A stretch of 64,000 nucleotides of DNA from VAZQ01 sp963739385 (GTDB taxonomy: Bacteria; Pseudomonadota; Alphaproteobacteria; Rhizobiales; Xanthobacteraceae). The position numbers and the translations under genes were made by a program. Under the pieces are notes generated by a model. It saw only the letters and a list, made by a program, of their open reading frames with translations, was not told the origin of the DNA and did no database searches. Positions within the stretch are counted from its first letter, which is position 1, and every line of letters starts with the position of its first letter. This document shows, piece after piece, positions 46,316 through 55,331 of this stretch. The stretch covers positions 1 to 64,000 of the forward strand of contig CAVUAI010000059.1 of assembly GCA_963739385.1 (NCBI GenBank), given 5' to 3'.

Positions 46316-47449
46316 ATGTCCCGCAAAGTCCCACCGTCCCTTGCCGACTTTCGCCGCATCGTTGTGAAGGTGGGCTCCTCGCTTCTGGTCGACAGCGACG
46401 GCGGACGCCTGCATGACGACTGGCTGTCGGCGCTCGCCGAGGACATTGCCGGTCTGCACCGGGAGAAGCGCGACGTTCTCGTGGTCTCCTCCGGCGCCAT
46501 TTCGCTTGGCCGCGCCGTGCTCAAGCTTCCGGAGGGACCGCTCAAGCTCGAGGACAGCCAGGCCGCCGCCGCGGTCGGCCAGATCGCACTCGCGCGCACA
46601 TGGTCGGCGGTGCTGGGCCGGCACGGCATCACCGCCGGGCAGGTACTGGTCACGCTCCAGGACACCGAGGAACGCCGGCGCTATCTCAATGCCCGCTCCA
46701 CGATCGACAAGCTGTTGGAATGGCGCGCGGTGCCGGTGATCAACGAGAACGACACGGTCGCAACCAATGAAATCCGCTACGGTGACAACGATCGGCTGGC
46801 GGCGCGCGTGGCCACCATGGCCAGTGCAGACCTGCTGGTGCTGCTCTCCGACGTCGACGGGCTCTACGACGCACCCCCGGCGGACGACGCCAGCGCCCAG
46901 CTCGTGCCGCTGATCGAGCACATCACGCCGGAGATCGAAGCGATGGCGGGCGCGGCGGGCTCGGAGCTGTCGCGCGGCGGAATGCAGACCAAGGTCGAAG
47001 CCGGCAAGATTGCGACCCGCGCCGGCACGCATATGGTGATCGCGTCCGGCCGCATCGCGCATCCCCTGACCGCAATTGCCGGCGGCGCACGCTGCACCTG
47101 GTTCCTGACGCCGGCAAATCCGGTGACCGCGCGCAAGAAATGGATTGCGGGCTCGCTCGAGCCCAAGGGCATATTGACCATCGATGCCGGAGCGGTGGCG
47201 GCATTGCGCAGCGGGAAGAGCCTCCTCCCGGCGGGCGTCATTCGCGTCGACGGCAATTTCATGCGCGGCGATGCCGTCGTGATCCGCGGACCGGACGGCG
47301 CCGAGGTCGGTCGCGGTCTCGTCGCCTACGACGCCGAGGATGCCGCCAAGATCATGCGCCGATCGTCGCCCGACATTCTTTCGATCCTTGGTTTCAGCGG
47401 CCGCACCGAGATGGTGCATCGCGACGACCTCGTCGTTGGCCGGATGTAG
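46316..47449 (+). CDS. proB: Glutamate 5-kinase
   Basis: First step of proline synthesis: glutamate to gamma-glutamyl phosphate. The kinase domain spans about residues 1-260: FRRIVVKVGSSLLVDSDGGR, VLVVSSGAISLGRAVLKLPE, AAAAVGQIALARTWSAVLGR, VPVINENDTVATNEIRYGDN, LVLLSDVDGLYDAPPADDAS, SELSRGGMQTKVEAGKIATR. The C-terminal ~95 residues are a PUA domain (GILTIDAGAVAALRSGKSLL, PAGVIRVDGNFMRGDAVVIR). 377 residues, complete. proA does not follow, although proB-proA order is usual here. Confidence 0.96.
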   Translation: MSRKVPPSLADFRRIVVKVGSSLLVDSDGGRLHDDWLSALAEDIAGLHREKRDVLVVSSGAISLGRAVLKLPEGPLKLEDSQAAAAVGQIALARTWSAVLGRHGITAGQVLVTLQDTEERRRYLNARSTIDKLLEWRAVPVINENDTVATNEIRYGDNDRLAARVATMASADLLVLLSDVDGLYDAPPADDASAQLVPLIEHITPEIEAMAGAAGSELSRGGMQTKVEAGKIATRAGTHMVIASGRIAHPLTAIAGGARCTWFLTPANPVTARKKWIAGSLEPKGILTIDAGAVAALRSGKSLLPAGVIRVDGNFMRGDAVVIRGPDGAEVGRGLVAYDAEDAAKIMRRSSPDILSILGFSGRTEMVHRDDLVVGRM

Positions 47450-47645
47450 GTGAGCCCGGGATCACGATCTCGTGACCGCACGCTGACGCGATTTCGATTG
47501 CGGGGGGCAAAGGCGAAAGAAGCGCCGGGTTTCATCCGAAAGGACAGGTCCACCAACCCGGATGGGGGAACGTGCCGAGGAAAAAATAGCGAGCGGACAA
47601 GCGGGTTCCCGGCTTCGGCGATGCCCGGGAACTCTATACACCGGG

Positions 47646-47684
47646 CCAAAAAGAAGACCCCGGCGCCCGAAGGGGCCAGGGTCT
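47646..47684 (-). terminator. Leftward terminator for the small gene at 47783-47995
   Basis: On the minus strand AGACCCTGGCCC, a TTC loop and GGGCGCCGGGGTCT fold (47655-47684), followed by TTCTTTTT. It lies 98 bases past the stop of the leftward 70-aa gene and about 200 bases past the proB stop on the opposite strand. The T run is only on the minus-strand side. The rest of 47450-47782 shows no gene. Confidence 0.65.
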
Positions 47685-47782
47685 GTCGCCGGATGGGTGA
47701 GGGGTTGGGGGCTGGGGGGCACGCCACCCGGCGTTAACTGATAAACGCCGAGGTGCCTGCGTGGTTTCCCGATCACACAAAA

Positions 47783-47995
47783 TTATTTTCGAGCTGCTGC
47801 CCGGCGCGGCGCGCGTGCGCGGCGCAGGCGGGGCCGGTCCGCCACGTCCACCGGCAATTCAAGCTGCCGGCCATCGGGGAACACCAGATATCGCAAGTGG
47901 ATGTGAAGGCTGCCCTGGCCGCCGCCACGGCCCTCGACGACGTAGCGCGTGCCCACCGGGAACCGGCTGGGAAGACGGTTTACGATCGAACTCAT
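47783..47995 (-). CDS. Small conserved protein, 70 aa
   Basis: ATG 47995 has an ideal GGAGG site six bases upstream. The sequence MSSIVNRLPSRFPVGTRYVV, EGRGGGQGSLHIHLRYLVFP, DGRQLELPVDV is a beta-rich core followed by a very basic tail (RPRLRRARAPRRAAARK). I associate the pattern LPSRFPVGTxYVxEG with small orphan alphaproteobacterial proteins; no function is known. A T-run terminator ends its transcript. Confidence 0.7.
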   Translation of the reverse strand: MSSIVNRLPSRFPVGTRYVVEGRGGGQGSLHIHLRYLVFPDGRQLELPVDVADRPRLRRARAPRRAAARK

Positions 47996-48227
47996 GGCAC
48001 CCTCCTGCGGAACTTCCGGTATCGCAGGCAGTAATGCCAGAGCAGCGCGACGGTTCCGAGACAGCGCGCCGGCGCACGCGGATTCCTGTGAATCACTGTG
48101 GACAAACCGGGGTGCGTGAACGGTCGCTGGTTCACGTGGAGCAACGAGCGGTCCTGTTCCCGCCGTTCCCTACCCCGCCATCGTCGGGAAGCTCGCCCGG
48201 AGAATGCAGCCCGCGCGTTCGACAACC

Positions 48228-49229
48228 TTACAGGTCGAAGCCGTTGTCTTGCGCCAAAGCCTTGAGCGGAGTCTCCGGGCGGGCGCCGAAATGTTGGATG
48301 ACTTCGGCGGCGACAAGCCCGCCCAGCCGCGCGGCCGCCCGATAGTCAGCGCCGCGCGACAGGCCCACCAGAAAACCCGCCGCAAAGAGATCTCCGGCCC
48401 CGGTCGCGTCGACGACCCGTTCCACCGGGGTGGCCGGGATCGCATCGGTTTCCTCCCGCGTCACGACCAGGCAGCCCTGGTCGCTGCGCGTGACGACTGC
48501 CAATTTTGCGTCGTTGCGCAATGCATTGACCGCAGTGTCGAAGTCTGCGGTCTGGTACAGGCTGCGCAGCTCGCTCTCGTTGGCGAAGACAAGATCAACG
48601 GTGCGGTTGCGGATGAGATCGAGAAATTCCGCGCGATAGCGGTCGACGCAGAACGCGTCGGACAACGTCAGTGCGACGTCGCGCTCCGCCTCGTGCGCGA
48701 TCTTTGCAGCCTTGAGAAAGGCTTCCTTCGCGCGCGGCGGATCCCACAGATAGCCCTCGAGATAGATGATTTGGGCGGCGGCGATCGCGTCGGCGTCGAT
48801 GTCGTTCGGGTGCAAGTCCTGGGCGGCGCCAAGGTAGGTATTCATCGTGCGCTCGCCATCGGGAGTAACCAGAATGTAGCAGCGCGCAGTCGACGGGCCG
48901 GCCGAGGCGGGCGGCGTCGCGAAGGCGACGCCGGCGGCGCGGATGTCGTGGGCAAAGACGCGGCCGAGCTCGTCGTCCTTGATCTTGCCGATGAACGCTC
49001 CGCGCGCACCGAGGCTCGCCGCGCCCACGATCGTGTTCGCCGCCGAGCCGCCGGACACCTCGACTGCCGGACCCATGGCGTCGTAGATGCGCGCCGCTTG
49101 CGCCTCGTCGATCAGCTGCATCGTGCCCTTGCGCATCTTCTGCCTGGCAAGGAAATCGTCGTCGGTGCGCGCGAGAACATCGACGATCGCATTGCCGATG
49201 CCGAGGACGTCGAATCGACTGGAGGCCAT
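48228..49229 (-). CDS. PfkB-family carbohydrate / adenosine kinase
   Basis: 333 residues from ATG 49229 (GGAG upstream). Ribokinase fold: FDVLGIGNAIVDVLARTDDD, VEVSGGSAANTIVGAASLGA, RGAFIGKIKDDELGRVFAHD (first PfkB motif), and late VERVVDATGAGDLFAAGFLV with the DTGAGD-type anion hole and catalytic Asp. Homologues of this subtype are annotated adenosine kinase in Bradyrhizobium-like genomes; the specificity is not provable from sequence. The GFDVLGIGNAIVD start and conserved lid suit that group. Lies 233 bases from the 70-aa gene. Confidence 0.88.
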   Translation of the reverse strand: MASSRFDVLGIGNAIVDVLARTDDDFLARQKMRKGTMQLIDEAQAARIYDAMGPAVEVSGGSAANTIVGAASLGARGAFIGKIKDDELGRVFAHDIRAAGVAFATPPASAGPSTARCYILVTPDGERTMNTYLGAAQDLHPNDIDADAIAAAQIIYLEGYLWDPPRAKEAFLKAAKIAHEAERDVALTLSDAFCVDRYRAEFLDLIRNRTVDLVFANESELRSLYQTADFDTAVNALRNDAKLAVVTRSDQGCLVVTREETDAIPATPVERVVDATGAGDLFAAGFLVGLSRGADYRAAARLGGLVAAEVIQHFGARPETPLKALAQDNGFDL

Positions 49230-49499
49230 CAACAAACTCCCGAATGAAAAAGCGGGCGCACTATAGCGGTCGAAACGATCGAGGCAATCATGCCGCATCC
49301 ATGAAAGCGAATGTTTGCGGTCGCTTGAGGCGATCCTGGCCGCCAGCGAGGAAAAAAAGCTGGAGCCGGTCATGCCGAATCCCGATCGCGGGAGCAGAGC
49401 CTCCGAGGGCCCGTGTCGGATAATTCGAAACGACATGCCGCAGCTATGGTGACGGCCTGCCGGCCTCTCTCCTATACGGTAGCGATGGAGACCACCCGC

Positions 49500-51086
49500 A
49501 TGTCGCTTGCACGCGACGTCACGACCATGGGCGGCGCAACACTGGCGTCGCGGCTGCTGGGATTTGCCCGCGACGCCGGCATCGCAGCGATGCTGGGCGC
49601 CGGAGTCTTCTCCGATGCCTTCTTTGCCGTCCTTCAGATCACCAATTTTTTCCGCCGGCTGCTGACCGAAGGCGCGATCAATGCCGCCTTCGTTCCCTCC
49701 TGGCTGCGGATCGAGCAGACGCAGGGCAAGGGAGGCGCCGATCGGTTCTTCAAGCAGGTGCTCGGCGTCGTGCTGCTGGCTGTCGTCGCACTGGCGGTCA
49801 TCGGAATCGTGCTCGCCGGCCCGATTATCGCCCTGCTCGCGCCGGGATTTGACGGAGAGCGACATGCGCTGGCGGCCACCTGCCTTCGCATCGCGGCGCC
49901 CTACATCGCACTTGCCGGCGTTGTCGCCGTGCTTGCCGCGGCGCTCAATGCGCAGAGGCGCGTCGTCGCGGTGGCGCTCGGCGCTGTGGCCTTCAACGCC
50001 GTGCTGCTTCTTGTCCTGGCATGGATCGCGGCTATCGGTGTCGCGCCGCCAGCGGCGGTCGCCGCCCTGCTCGCACAGGCCATCGTGCTCGCCGGGCTCG
50101 CGCAGCTGCTGGTGATCGGCGCCGGCTTTTTGCGCTGGCGGCCACAGACCCGCTCGCTCAAGGGATCTGTTCGAGACGCGAGACCGGCAAGCGGGCACGC
50201 AGGCCTCTCCGCCGACGTTGCTCGCTTCTTCGCACTCGCCGGTCCGGGCCTCGTCGCCGCCGGCATCCCGCAACTGAAGCTGATCGCCGGCGCAATGGTC
50301 GCATCATCCTCGCAGGCTGCCGTATCATGGCTCTATTATGCCAACCGCCTCTACGAATTGCCGCTCGGCGTGGTCGCCATCTCCATCGCCTCGGTGCTGG
50401 TGCCGAACATCGCGGCGCGCGTACGCGGCAACGACCCCGCCGCGATCGCGGCGATGCAATCACGCGGCCTGGAGATCGCGCTCGGCGTGGCGCTTCCCGC
50501 CGCCGTCGCCTTCGCGGTGCTGGCGGAGCCGATCGCCGGCGGACTGTTCGAGCGCGGCGCGTTTGGCCCGCGGGATACCGCAGCCGTCGGCGCAGCGCTG
50601 ATAGCGATCTGCATCGGGTTGCCCGGCCACACGCTCGAAAAGGTATTCGGCGCCGTGTCCTTTGCTCACGAGGATACCCGCACGCCGATGCTCGCCGCGC
50701 TCGCGGGGCTTGCCGTTGCGGTGCTTGGATCGCTCGCATTGTTTCCCCATTACGGTCACGTCGGCGTCGCTGCGGCGATCGGCGTGTCGGGCTGGGTCGG
50801 GGCGACGTTGCTCGGCGCAATTCTGAGACGGCGCGGCTGGCTCCGTTTCGACCGCGACATGGCGCGGCGATTGCCGCGAATCATCCTTGCGACGACGGTG
50901 ATGGGACTGGCGATCTTCGCCTTGCATCGCCTATTGGGGGCGCACGTCGAGCCGGGCGAACCGCTCGCGCGGCTGATCACACTCGGCCTCCTGGTCGCCA
51001 GCGGACTCGCCACCTACCTTGCAAGTCTCGAGATGCTCGGCATCGCGCGCCTGCGCGACCTGCTCGCCGCAATACGCCGCCGCTGA
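49500..51086 (+). CDS. murJ: Lipid II flippase MurJ
   Basis: Flips lipid II across the inner membrane for peptidoglycan. 528 residues from ATG 49500 (GGAG nine bases upstream), 12-14 helices. MSLARDVTTMGGATLASRLL, GFARDAGIAAMLGAGVFSDA, FFAVLQITNFFRRLLTEGAI and NAAFVPSWLRIEQTQGKGGA carry the conserved N-terminal motif. Late runs are SWLYYANRLYELPLGVVAIS and ALIAICIGLPGHTLEKVFGA. An upstream frame to 49413 is not homologous. In many alphaproteobacteria murJ precedes trpS, as here. Confidence 0.95.
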   Translation: MSLARDVTTMGGATLASRLLGFARDAGIAAMLGAGVFSDAFFAVLQITNFFRRLLTEGAINAAFVPSWLRIEQTQGKGGADRFFKQVLGVVLLAVVALAVIGIVLAGPIIALLAPGFDGERHALAATCLRIAAPYIALAGVVAVLAAALNAQRRVVAVALGAVAFNAVLLLVLAWIAAIGVAPPAAVAALLAQAIVLAGLAQLLVIGAGFLRWRPQTRSLKGSVRDARPASGHAGLSADVARFFALAGPGLVAAGIPQLKLIAGAMVASSSQAAVSWLYYANRLYELPLGVVAISIASVLVPNIAARVRGNDPAAIAAMQSRGLEIALGVALPAAVAFAVLAEPIAGGLFERGAFGPRDTAAVGAALIAICIGLPGHTLEKVFGAVSFAHEDTRTPMLAALAGLAVAVLGSLALFPHYGHVGVAAAIGVSGWVGATLLGAILRRRGWLRFDRDMARRLPRIILATTVMGLAIFALHRLLGAHVEPGEPLARLITLGLLVASGLATYLASLEMLGIARLRDLLAAIRRR

Positions 51087-51152
51087 CGACCTCTCCTCTT
51101 GCACGCTGCCGCGGGTCATGCCATGTGGCGGCGCAACGCACGGGGTTCTCGC

Positions 51153-52187
51153 ATGTCGTTCAAGGAACGGGTGTTTTCCGGCGTGCAGCCGACCGGCAAT
51201 CTGCACCTCGGCAACTATCTCGGCGCGATCGTAAAGTTCGTCGCGCTGCAGGAGAATTACGACTGTATCTACTGCGTCGTCGACCTGCATGCCATCACGG
51301 TGTGGCAGGATCCCGCCGAGTTGCCGAAAGCAACCCGCGAGGTGGCGGCCGCCTTCATCGCCTCCGGCATCGATCCCAAGAAGCACATCGTATTCAACCA
51401 AAGTCAGGTTGCCGAGCATGCGGAGCTGGCCTGGGTGTTCAATTGCGTGGCCCGCCTGGGGTGGCTGAACCGCATGACGCAGTTCAAGGAGAAGGCCGGC
51501 AAGGATCGCGAGAATGCTTCGGTCGGTCTCTACGCCTATCCGGCGCTGATGGCCGCCGACATCCTGGTCTATCGCGCCACTCACGTGCCGGTGGGGGAGG
51601 ATCAGAAACAGCACCTGGAGCTGTCGCGCGATATCGCGCAGAAGTTCAACAATGACTTTGCAACCTCGATCCAGGCACACGGATACGGCGACGCATTTTT
51701 TCCCCAGCCCGAGCCGATCATCCAGGGTCCGGCGACGCGGGTAATGTCGCTGCGCGACGGCTCCAAGAAGATGTCGAAATCGGACGCGTCCGATCAGTCG
51801 CGCATCAATCTGACCGATGACGCCGACGCGATCGCCCACAAGATTCGCCGGGCCAAGACCGACCCGGACGCCTTGCCCAGCGAAGAAAAGGGACTCGATG
51901 CGCGGCCCGAAGCCGACAACCTGGTCGGCATCTATGCCGCGCTGGGCGGCAAGAGCAAGGCCGACACTCTCAAGGAATTCGGCGGTGCGCAATTCTCGAC
52001 CTTCAAGGCCGCGCTCGTCGATCTTGCGGTCGCCAAACTCGGTCCGATCAACGCCGAGATGAAGCGACTTGTGGCCGATCCGGTCTACGTCAACTCGGTC
52101 CTGGCCGACGGCGCCGCGCGCGCCCAGGTGATGGCCGCCGACACGATGAAGGCGGTCAAGGACATCGTCGGCTTCGTGCGGCGTTGA
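51153..52187 (+). CDS. trpS: Tryptophan--tRNA ligase
   Basis: Charges tRNA-Trp; class I synthetase. From ATG 51153 there are 344 residues. MSFKERVFSGVQPTGNLHLG contains the HIGH-like HLGNY motif (18-22). The KMSKS motif is SKKMSKSDASDQSRI near residue 205. IVKFVALQENYDCIYCVVDL, PVGEDQKQHLELSRDIAQKF and NLTDDADAIAHKIRRAKTDP are typical. Complete. A short spacer of 66 bases follows murJ. Confidence 0.97.
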   Translation: MSFKERVFSGVQPTGNLHLGNYLGAIVKFVALQENYDCIYCVVDLHAITVWQDPAELPKATREVAAAFIASGIDPKKHIVFNQSQVAEHAELAWVFNCVARLGWLNRMTQFKEKAGKDRENASVGLYAYPALMAADILVYRATHVPVGEDQKQHLELSRDIAQKFNNDFATSIQAHGYGDAFFPQPEPIIQGPATRVMSLRDGSKKMSKSDASDQSRINLTDDADAIAHKIRRAKTDPDALPSEEKGLDARPEADNLVGIYAALGGKSKADTLKEFGGAQFSTFKAALVDLAVAKLGPINAEMKRLVADPVYVNSVLADGAARAQVMAADTMKAVKDIVGFVRR

Positions 52188-52288
52188 AGCAAAGCTCAAT
52201 CCGACCGTTTGCAACCGTCCAGCATGGTTCGGCCTTGTGCCGCTGCCGAGCGGCGTGGCAGGATTCTCTGAGTTGGCCCGGGGACCCG

Positions 52289-52783
52289 ATGAGTAAGAAG
52301 CGCCGCAGCTACGAGGCTGGCCACTCGCCAAAATTCATGGTCGTCATCGACAACTCGCCGGAATGCGATCGCGCTCTCTATTTCGCGAGCCGGCGCGCGC
52401 TGCGCATCGGCGCAACCGTGCTCATGCTGCGGGTGATCGAGACCCACGACCGCAATCAGCAATGGCTCGGCGTCGCCGACATCATGCGCGCAGAGGCGCA
52501 CGAAGAGGCGAATGCGGTTCTCGACCGCCATGCGGTGCGCTCATCAGGCATCACCGGCGTGATGCCGCAGCGCGTGATCCGCGAAGGCGACAAGGCACAG
52601 GAGGTCCTCAACCTGATCGAGGACGACGAAGATATCGCCATCCTGGTGCTCGCCGCCGCGACCGGCAAGGAGGGGCCGGGGCCTCTGGTCTCCAGCATCG
52701 GCAAAACAGCAGGCGATTTTCCCATCCCGGTCGCCATCGTACCCGGCCATCTGACCGATGAGGAACTCGATGCGATGTCGTGA
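52289..52783 (+). CDS. Universal stress protein (UspA-like)
   Basis: 164 residues. The N-terminal ~20 residues are basic and variable, then FMVVIDNSPECDRALYFASR begins the Usp fold, followed by ALRIGATVLMLRVIETHDRN, EANAVLDRHAVRSSGITGVM, EDIAILVLAAATGKEGPGP and IGKTAGDFPIPVAIVPGHLT (last strand). The GxxGPLVS-type nucleotide loop is recognisable. Function: small stress-linked nucleotide-binding protein of unknown role. ATG 52289 has GGGG upstream. Follows trpS. Confidence 0.85.
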   Translation: MSKKRRSYEAGHSPKFMVVIDNSPECDRALYFASRRALRIGATVLMLRVIETHDRNQQWLGVADIMRAEAHEEANAVLDRHAVRSSGITGVMPQRVIREGDKAQEVLNLIEDDEDIAILVLAAATGKEGPGPLVSSIGKTAGDFPIPVAIVPGHLTDEELDAMS

Positions 52784-52911
52784 GGCGATCGGCGGCGCCC
52801 TTGCGCGGCCGGGAGAATGCTTGAACTTCCCCCGTTCGGCGCCACCTATTAGACTGACGACACGGCGTCATTTTACGCGCAGACCTTCCATGCGCGGGTA
52901 AGGAGCAAGCC

Positions 52912-53475
52912 ATGTTCATTCAGACCGAGCCGACTCCGAATCCGGCCACCCTCAAGTTCCTGCCGGGCCGGGCCGTGCTGGCGAGCGGTACGCTCGACAT
53001 CCGTGACCCGGACGCCGCCACCCAGTCGCCGCTGGCGGAACGGCTGTTCGAGATCGCCGGCGTCTCCGGGGTGTTCTTCGGGTCCGATTTCATCGCGGTA
53101 ACCAAGACGAACGCCGAATGGCAGCAGCTCAAGCCCGCGATCCTCGGCGCCATCATGGAGCACTTCATGTCGGGCGCGCCGATCGTGAAGGCAAATGAGG
53201 CTGCCGCTGCCGCGGCGAACGAGGAGTTCTTCGACGCCAAGGATACCGACACCGTTGCCACCATCAAGGAGTTGATCGAGGCGCGCGTGCGGCCCGCGGT
53301 CGCCAATGACGGCGGCGACATCACTTTTCGCGGCTTCAAGGACGGCGTGGTCTACCTCGACATGAAAGGCGCCTGTTCGGGCTGCCCGTCGTCGACTGCG
53401 ACGCTGCGTCACGGCATCCAGAATTTGCTGCGCCATTACCTGCCGGACGTGGTCGAAGTCAGACCAATGGGGTGA
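52912..53475 (+). CDS. NifU-family Fe-S scaffold/carrier (NfuA-like)
   Basis: Carries or delivers Fe-S clusters. 187 residues: an N-terminal Scaffold-Nfu domain (MFIQTEPTPNPATLKFLPGR, FGSDFIAVTKTNAEWQQLKP) and a C-terminal NifU domain with the cluster motif DMKGACSGCPSSTATLRHGI (Cys155, Cys158). Both domains complete. Preceded by GGAGCAAGCC. The gap to tsaB, 53476-53630, holds no gene. Confidence 0.92.
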   Translation: MFIQTEPTPNPATLKFLPGRAVLASGTLDIRDPDAATQSPLAERLFEIAGVSGVFFGSDFIAVTKTNAEWQQLKPAILGAIMEHFMSGAPIVKANEAAAAAANEEFFDAKDTDTVATIKELIEARVRPAVANDGGDITFRGFKDGVVYLDMKGACSGCPSSTATLRHGIQNLLRHYLPDVVEVRPMG

Positions 53476-53630
53476 CCGACCTGTCGTGCCGTGCCTCGTA
53501 GCGACCGCGCGTTACCCCGGCTGCGCGAGCAGGATGCGCCCGGCGCCGGCGCGCGCATGATCACGGCCGGATCATGAGCACGGACGACCTGCACCGATCG
53601 CGCACGAACCCCAAGCGCTAGCCAACGCTC

Positions 53631-54317
53631 ATGCGCGTCCTTGCCATCGATACCGCACTCGAGGCCTGCTCGGCAGCCGTATTCGATAGCGATCGCGGCG
53701 GCATCACCGCCAGCGAAACCCTTCCGATGGCGCGCGGCCACGCCGAGGCCATTATGCCGCTCATCGCCCGCGTCATCGATGTGGCTGCCGTTGATTTCGA
53801 CGCCCTCGACCGCATTGCCGTTACCACTGGGCCCGGCAGCTTCACCGGGTTGCGCGTCGGAATATCAGCCGCACGCGGCATCGCGCTCGCCACCGGCAAA
53901 CCCGCGATCGGGCTTTCCACGCTCGCCGGCTTTGCGGCACCGCTGATTGCCGACGACGACAGCACGCATGTCGTCGTCGCCATCGATGCGCGCCACGACC
54001 ACGTCTATCTGCAGGTCTTCGGCATCGGCGGGCGCACCCTGGTGGCTCCCCGAGTTGCGGCGCTGCGCGATGCTGCGCGGGCGGCAATGACCGGTCCGGC
54101 CCGCATCGTGGGATCCGCCGCGCAGCAGGTGGCGGCGGCATGGCCCAAGGGCGCCGAACCGCCGCTCCTGGTCGATCACCGCGGTGCACCTGACATCGGC
54201 TGGATCGCGCGTCTCGGCGCCGCCGCCGACGACGATGGCTATGGCGCGCCCAAACCACTCTATCTGCGCGCGCCCGACGCCCAGCCGCAGGATGCCGCGC
54301 GCCTGCCCCGCCGATGA
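53631..54317 (+). CDS. tsaB: tRNA t6A biosynthesis protein TsaB
   Basis: Partner of TsaD and TsaE in making t6A37 in tRNA, the substrate of MtaB above. 228 residues with the ASKHA fold: MRVLAIDTALEACSAAVFDS, LPMARGHAEAIMPLIARVID, RIAVTTGPGSFTGLRVGISA, ARGIALATGKPAIGLSTLAG. Its TGA overlaps the rimI ATG (ATGA). Complete. Confidence 0.94.
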   Translation: MRVLAIDTALEACSAAVFDSDRGGITASETLPMARGHAEAIMPLIARVIDVAAVDFDALDRIAVTTGPGSFTGLRVGISAARGIALATGKPAIGLSTLAGFAAPLIADDDSTHVVVAIDARHDHVYLQVFGIGGRTLVAPRVAALRDAARAAMTGPARIVGSAAQQVAAAWPKGAEPPLLVDHRGAPDIGWIARLGAAADDDGYGAPKPLYLRAPDAQPQDAARLPRR

Positions 54318-54793
54318 TCGAATTCGTCACCCGTCTGTTCGCGCGCGGGGAGCCGGTGGTCTCGGAAGCGGGACCAAGCGACGCGCGCGCCATGGCCGCG
54401 CTGCATGCGGCCGCCTTCCATCGCGGCTGGAGCGACGGTGAGTTCGAGCAGTTGCTCATCGACCGCAACGTCGTCGCCCATCGCGCCATGCTTGGACGCG
54501 GCCTGGTGGGATTCATCGTCTCGCGGCTGGTCCTCGACGAGGCAGAGATATTGTCCGTCGCCGTCACCTCTTCTCGTCGCGGGAAGGGGCTGGCGCGACG
54601 CCTGCTCGACCTCAATCTGCGCCGGCTCGCGGGCCTCGGCGCACGCACGGTATTTCTGGAGGTTGACGAGGGCAACGTCCCGGCTCGCCGGCTCTACCGA
54701 CGGGCGGGTTTCCTGCAGTCGGGCCGCCGGCCGGGATACTATCCGGCCGGCCAGGGCGCCGCTGCCCTTATCCTGCGGCGCAATCTGGTGTGA
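54314..54793 (+). CDS. rimI: Ribosomal-protein-alanine N-acetyltransferase RimI
   Basis: Acetylates the N-terminus of S18. 159 residues: AMAALHAAAFHRGWSDGEFE, GRGLVGFIVSRLVLDEAEIL, SVAVTSSRRGKGLARRLLDL (acetyl-CoA loop RRGKG-A) and VFLEVDEGNVPARRLYRRAG. It starts by overlapping tsaB, the conserved tsaB-rimI pair. An alanine-rich head precedes the core. Complete. Confidence 0.92.
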   Translation: MIEFVTRLFARGEPVVSEAGPSDARAMAALHAAAFHRGWSDGEFEQLLIDRNVVAHRAMLGRGLVGFIVSRLVLDEAEILSVAVTSSRRGKGLARRLLDLNLRRLAGLGARTVFLEVDEGNVPARRLYRRAGFLQSGRRPGYYPAGQGAAALILRRNLV

Positions 54794-54896
54794 CTTTCTG
54801 CGTCACCATCACGCCGCCGTCATGCCGGGGGACGACACTGAGCCGATGGATTCCGCCCCCCCTGGCGCTATATTTGCGGTTGGACGGAGAAGCGTC

Positions 54897-55331
54897 GTGA
54901 ACGCGCCGAAGCCTAGAGACATCGAGGCGCTCTGCAGTGCCAAAGGCATGCGCATGACCGAGCAGCGCCGGGTCATTGCACGCGTGCTGGCGGCGGCGGA
55001 CGACCATCCGGACGTCGAGGAGCTTTACCGGCGTTGCGCGGCGGTGGACGACCGCATTTCCATTTCCACGGTCTATCGAACCGTGAAGCTGTTCGAGGAC
55101 GCCGGTATCATTGAGCGCCATGATTTTCGCAATGGACGCGCCCGCTACGAGCAGATGCCCGACAGCCACCATGACCATCTCATCAATCTGCGCACCGGCG
55201 AGGTGATCGAGTTTCAGTCGGAAGAGATCGAGCGGCTGCAGGCCGAAGTCGCGCGCCGTCTCGGTTATCGGCTGGTCGACCATCGGCTCGAGCTGTACGC
55301 GGTCCCGCTCGACGAGAAACCGAAACGATGA
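54897..55331 (+). CDS. Fur-family transcriptional regulator
   Basis: 144 residues from GTG 54897 with GGAG six bases upstream. MNAPKPRDIEALCSAKGMRM, TEQRRVIARVLAAADDHPDV, EELYRRCAAVDDRISISTVY and RTVKLFEDAGIIERHDF form the winged helix. The metal motif is HHDHLIN (His91, His92, Asp93, His94). No CxxC pair follows, as is usual for the Fur/Mur type of Rhizobiales, which often senses manganese. Its role here (Fe or Mn homeostasis) is inferred. The next gene starts inside its stop codon (ATGATG). Confidence 0.9.
   Translation: MNAPKPRDIEALCSAKGMRMTEQRRVIARVLAAADDHPDVEELYRRCAAVDDRISISTVYRTVKLFEDAGIIERHDFRNGRARYEQMPDSHHDHLINLRTGEVIEFQSEEIERLQAEVARRLGYRLVDHRLELYAVPLDEKPKR

Noticed and set aside
49901..52331. 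Minus-strand frames opposite murJ and trpS
   Set aside because: Antisense of MurJ helices and TrpS motifs.
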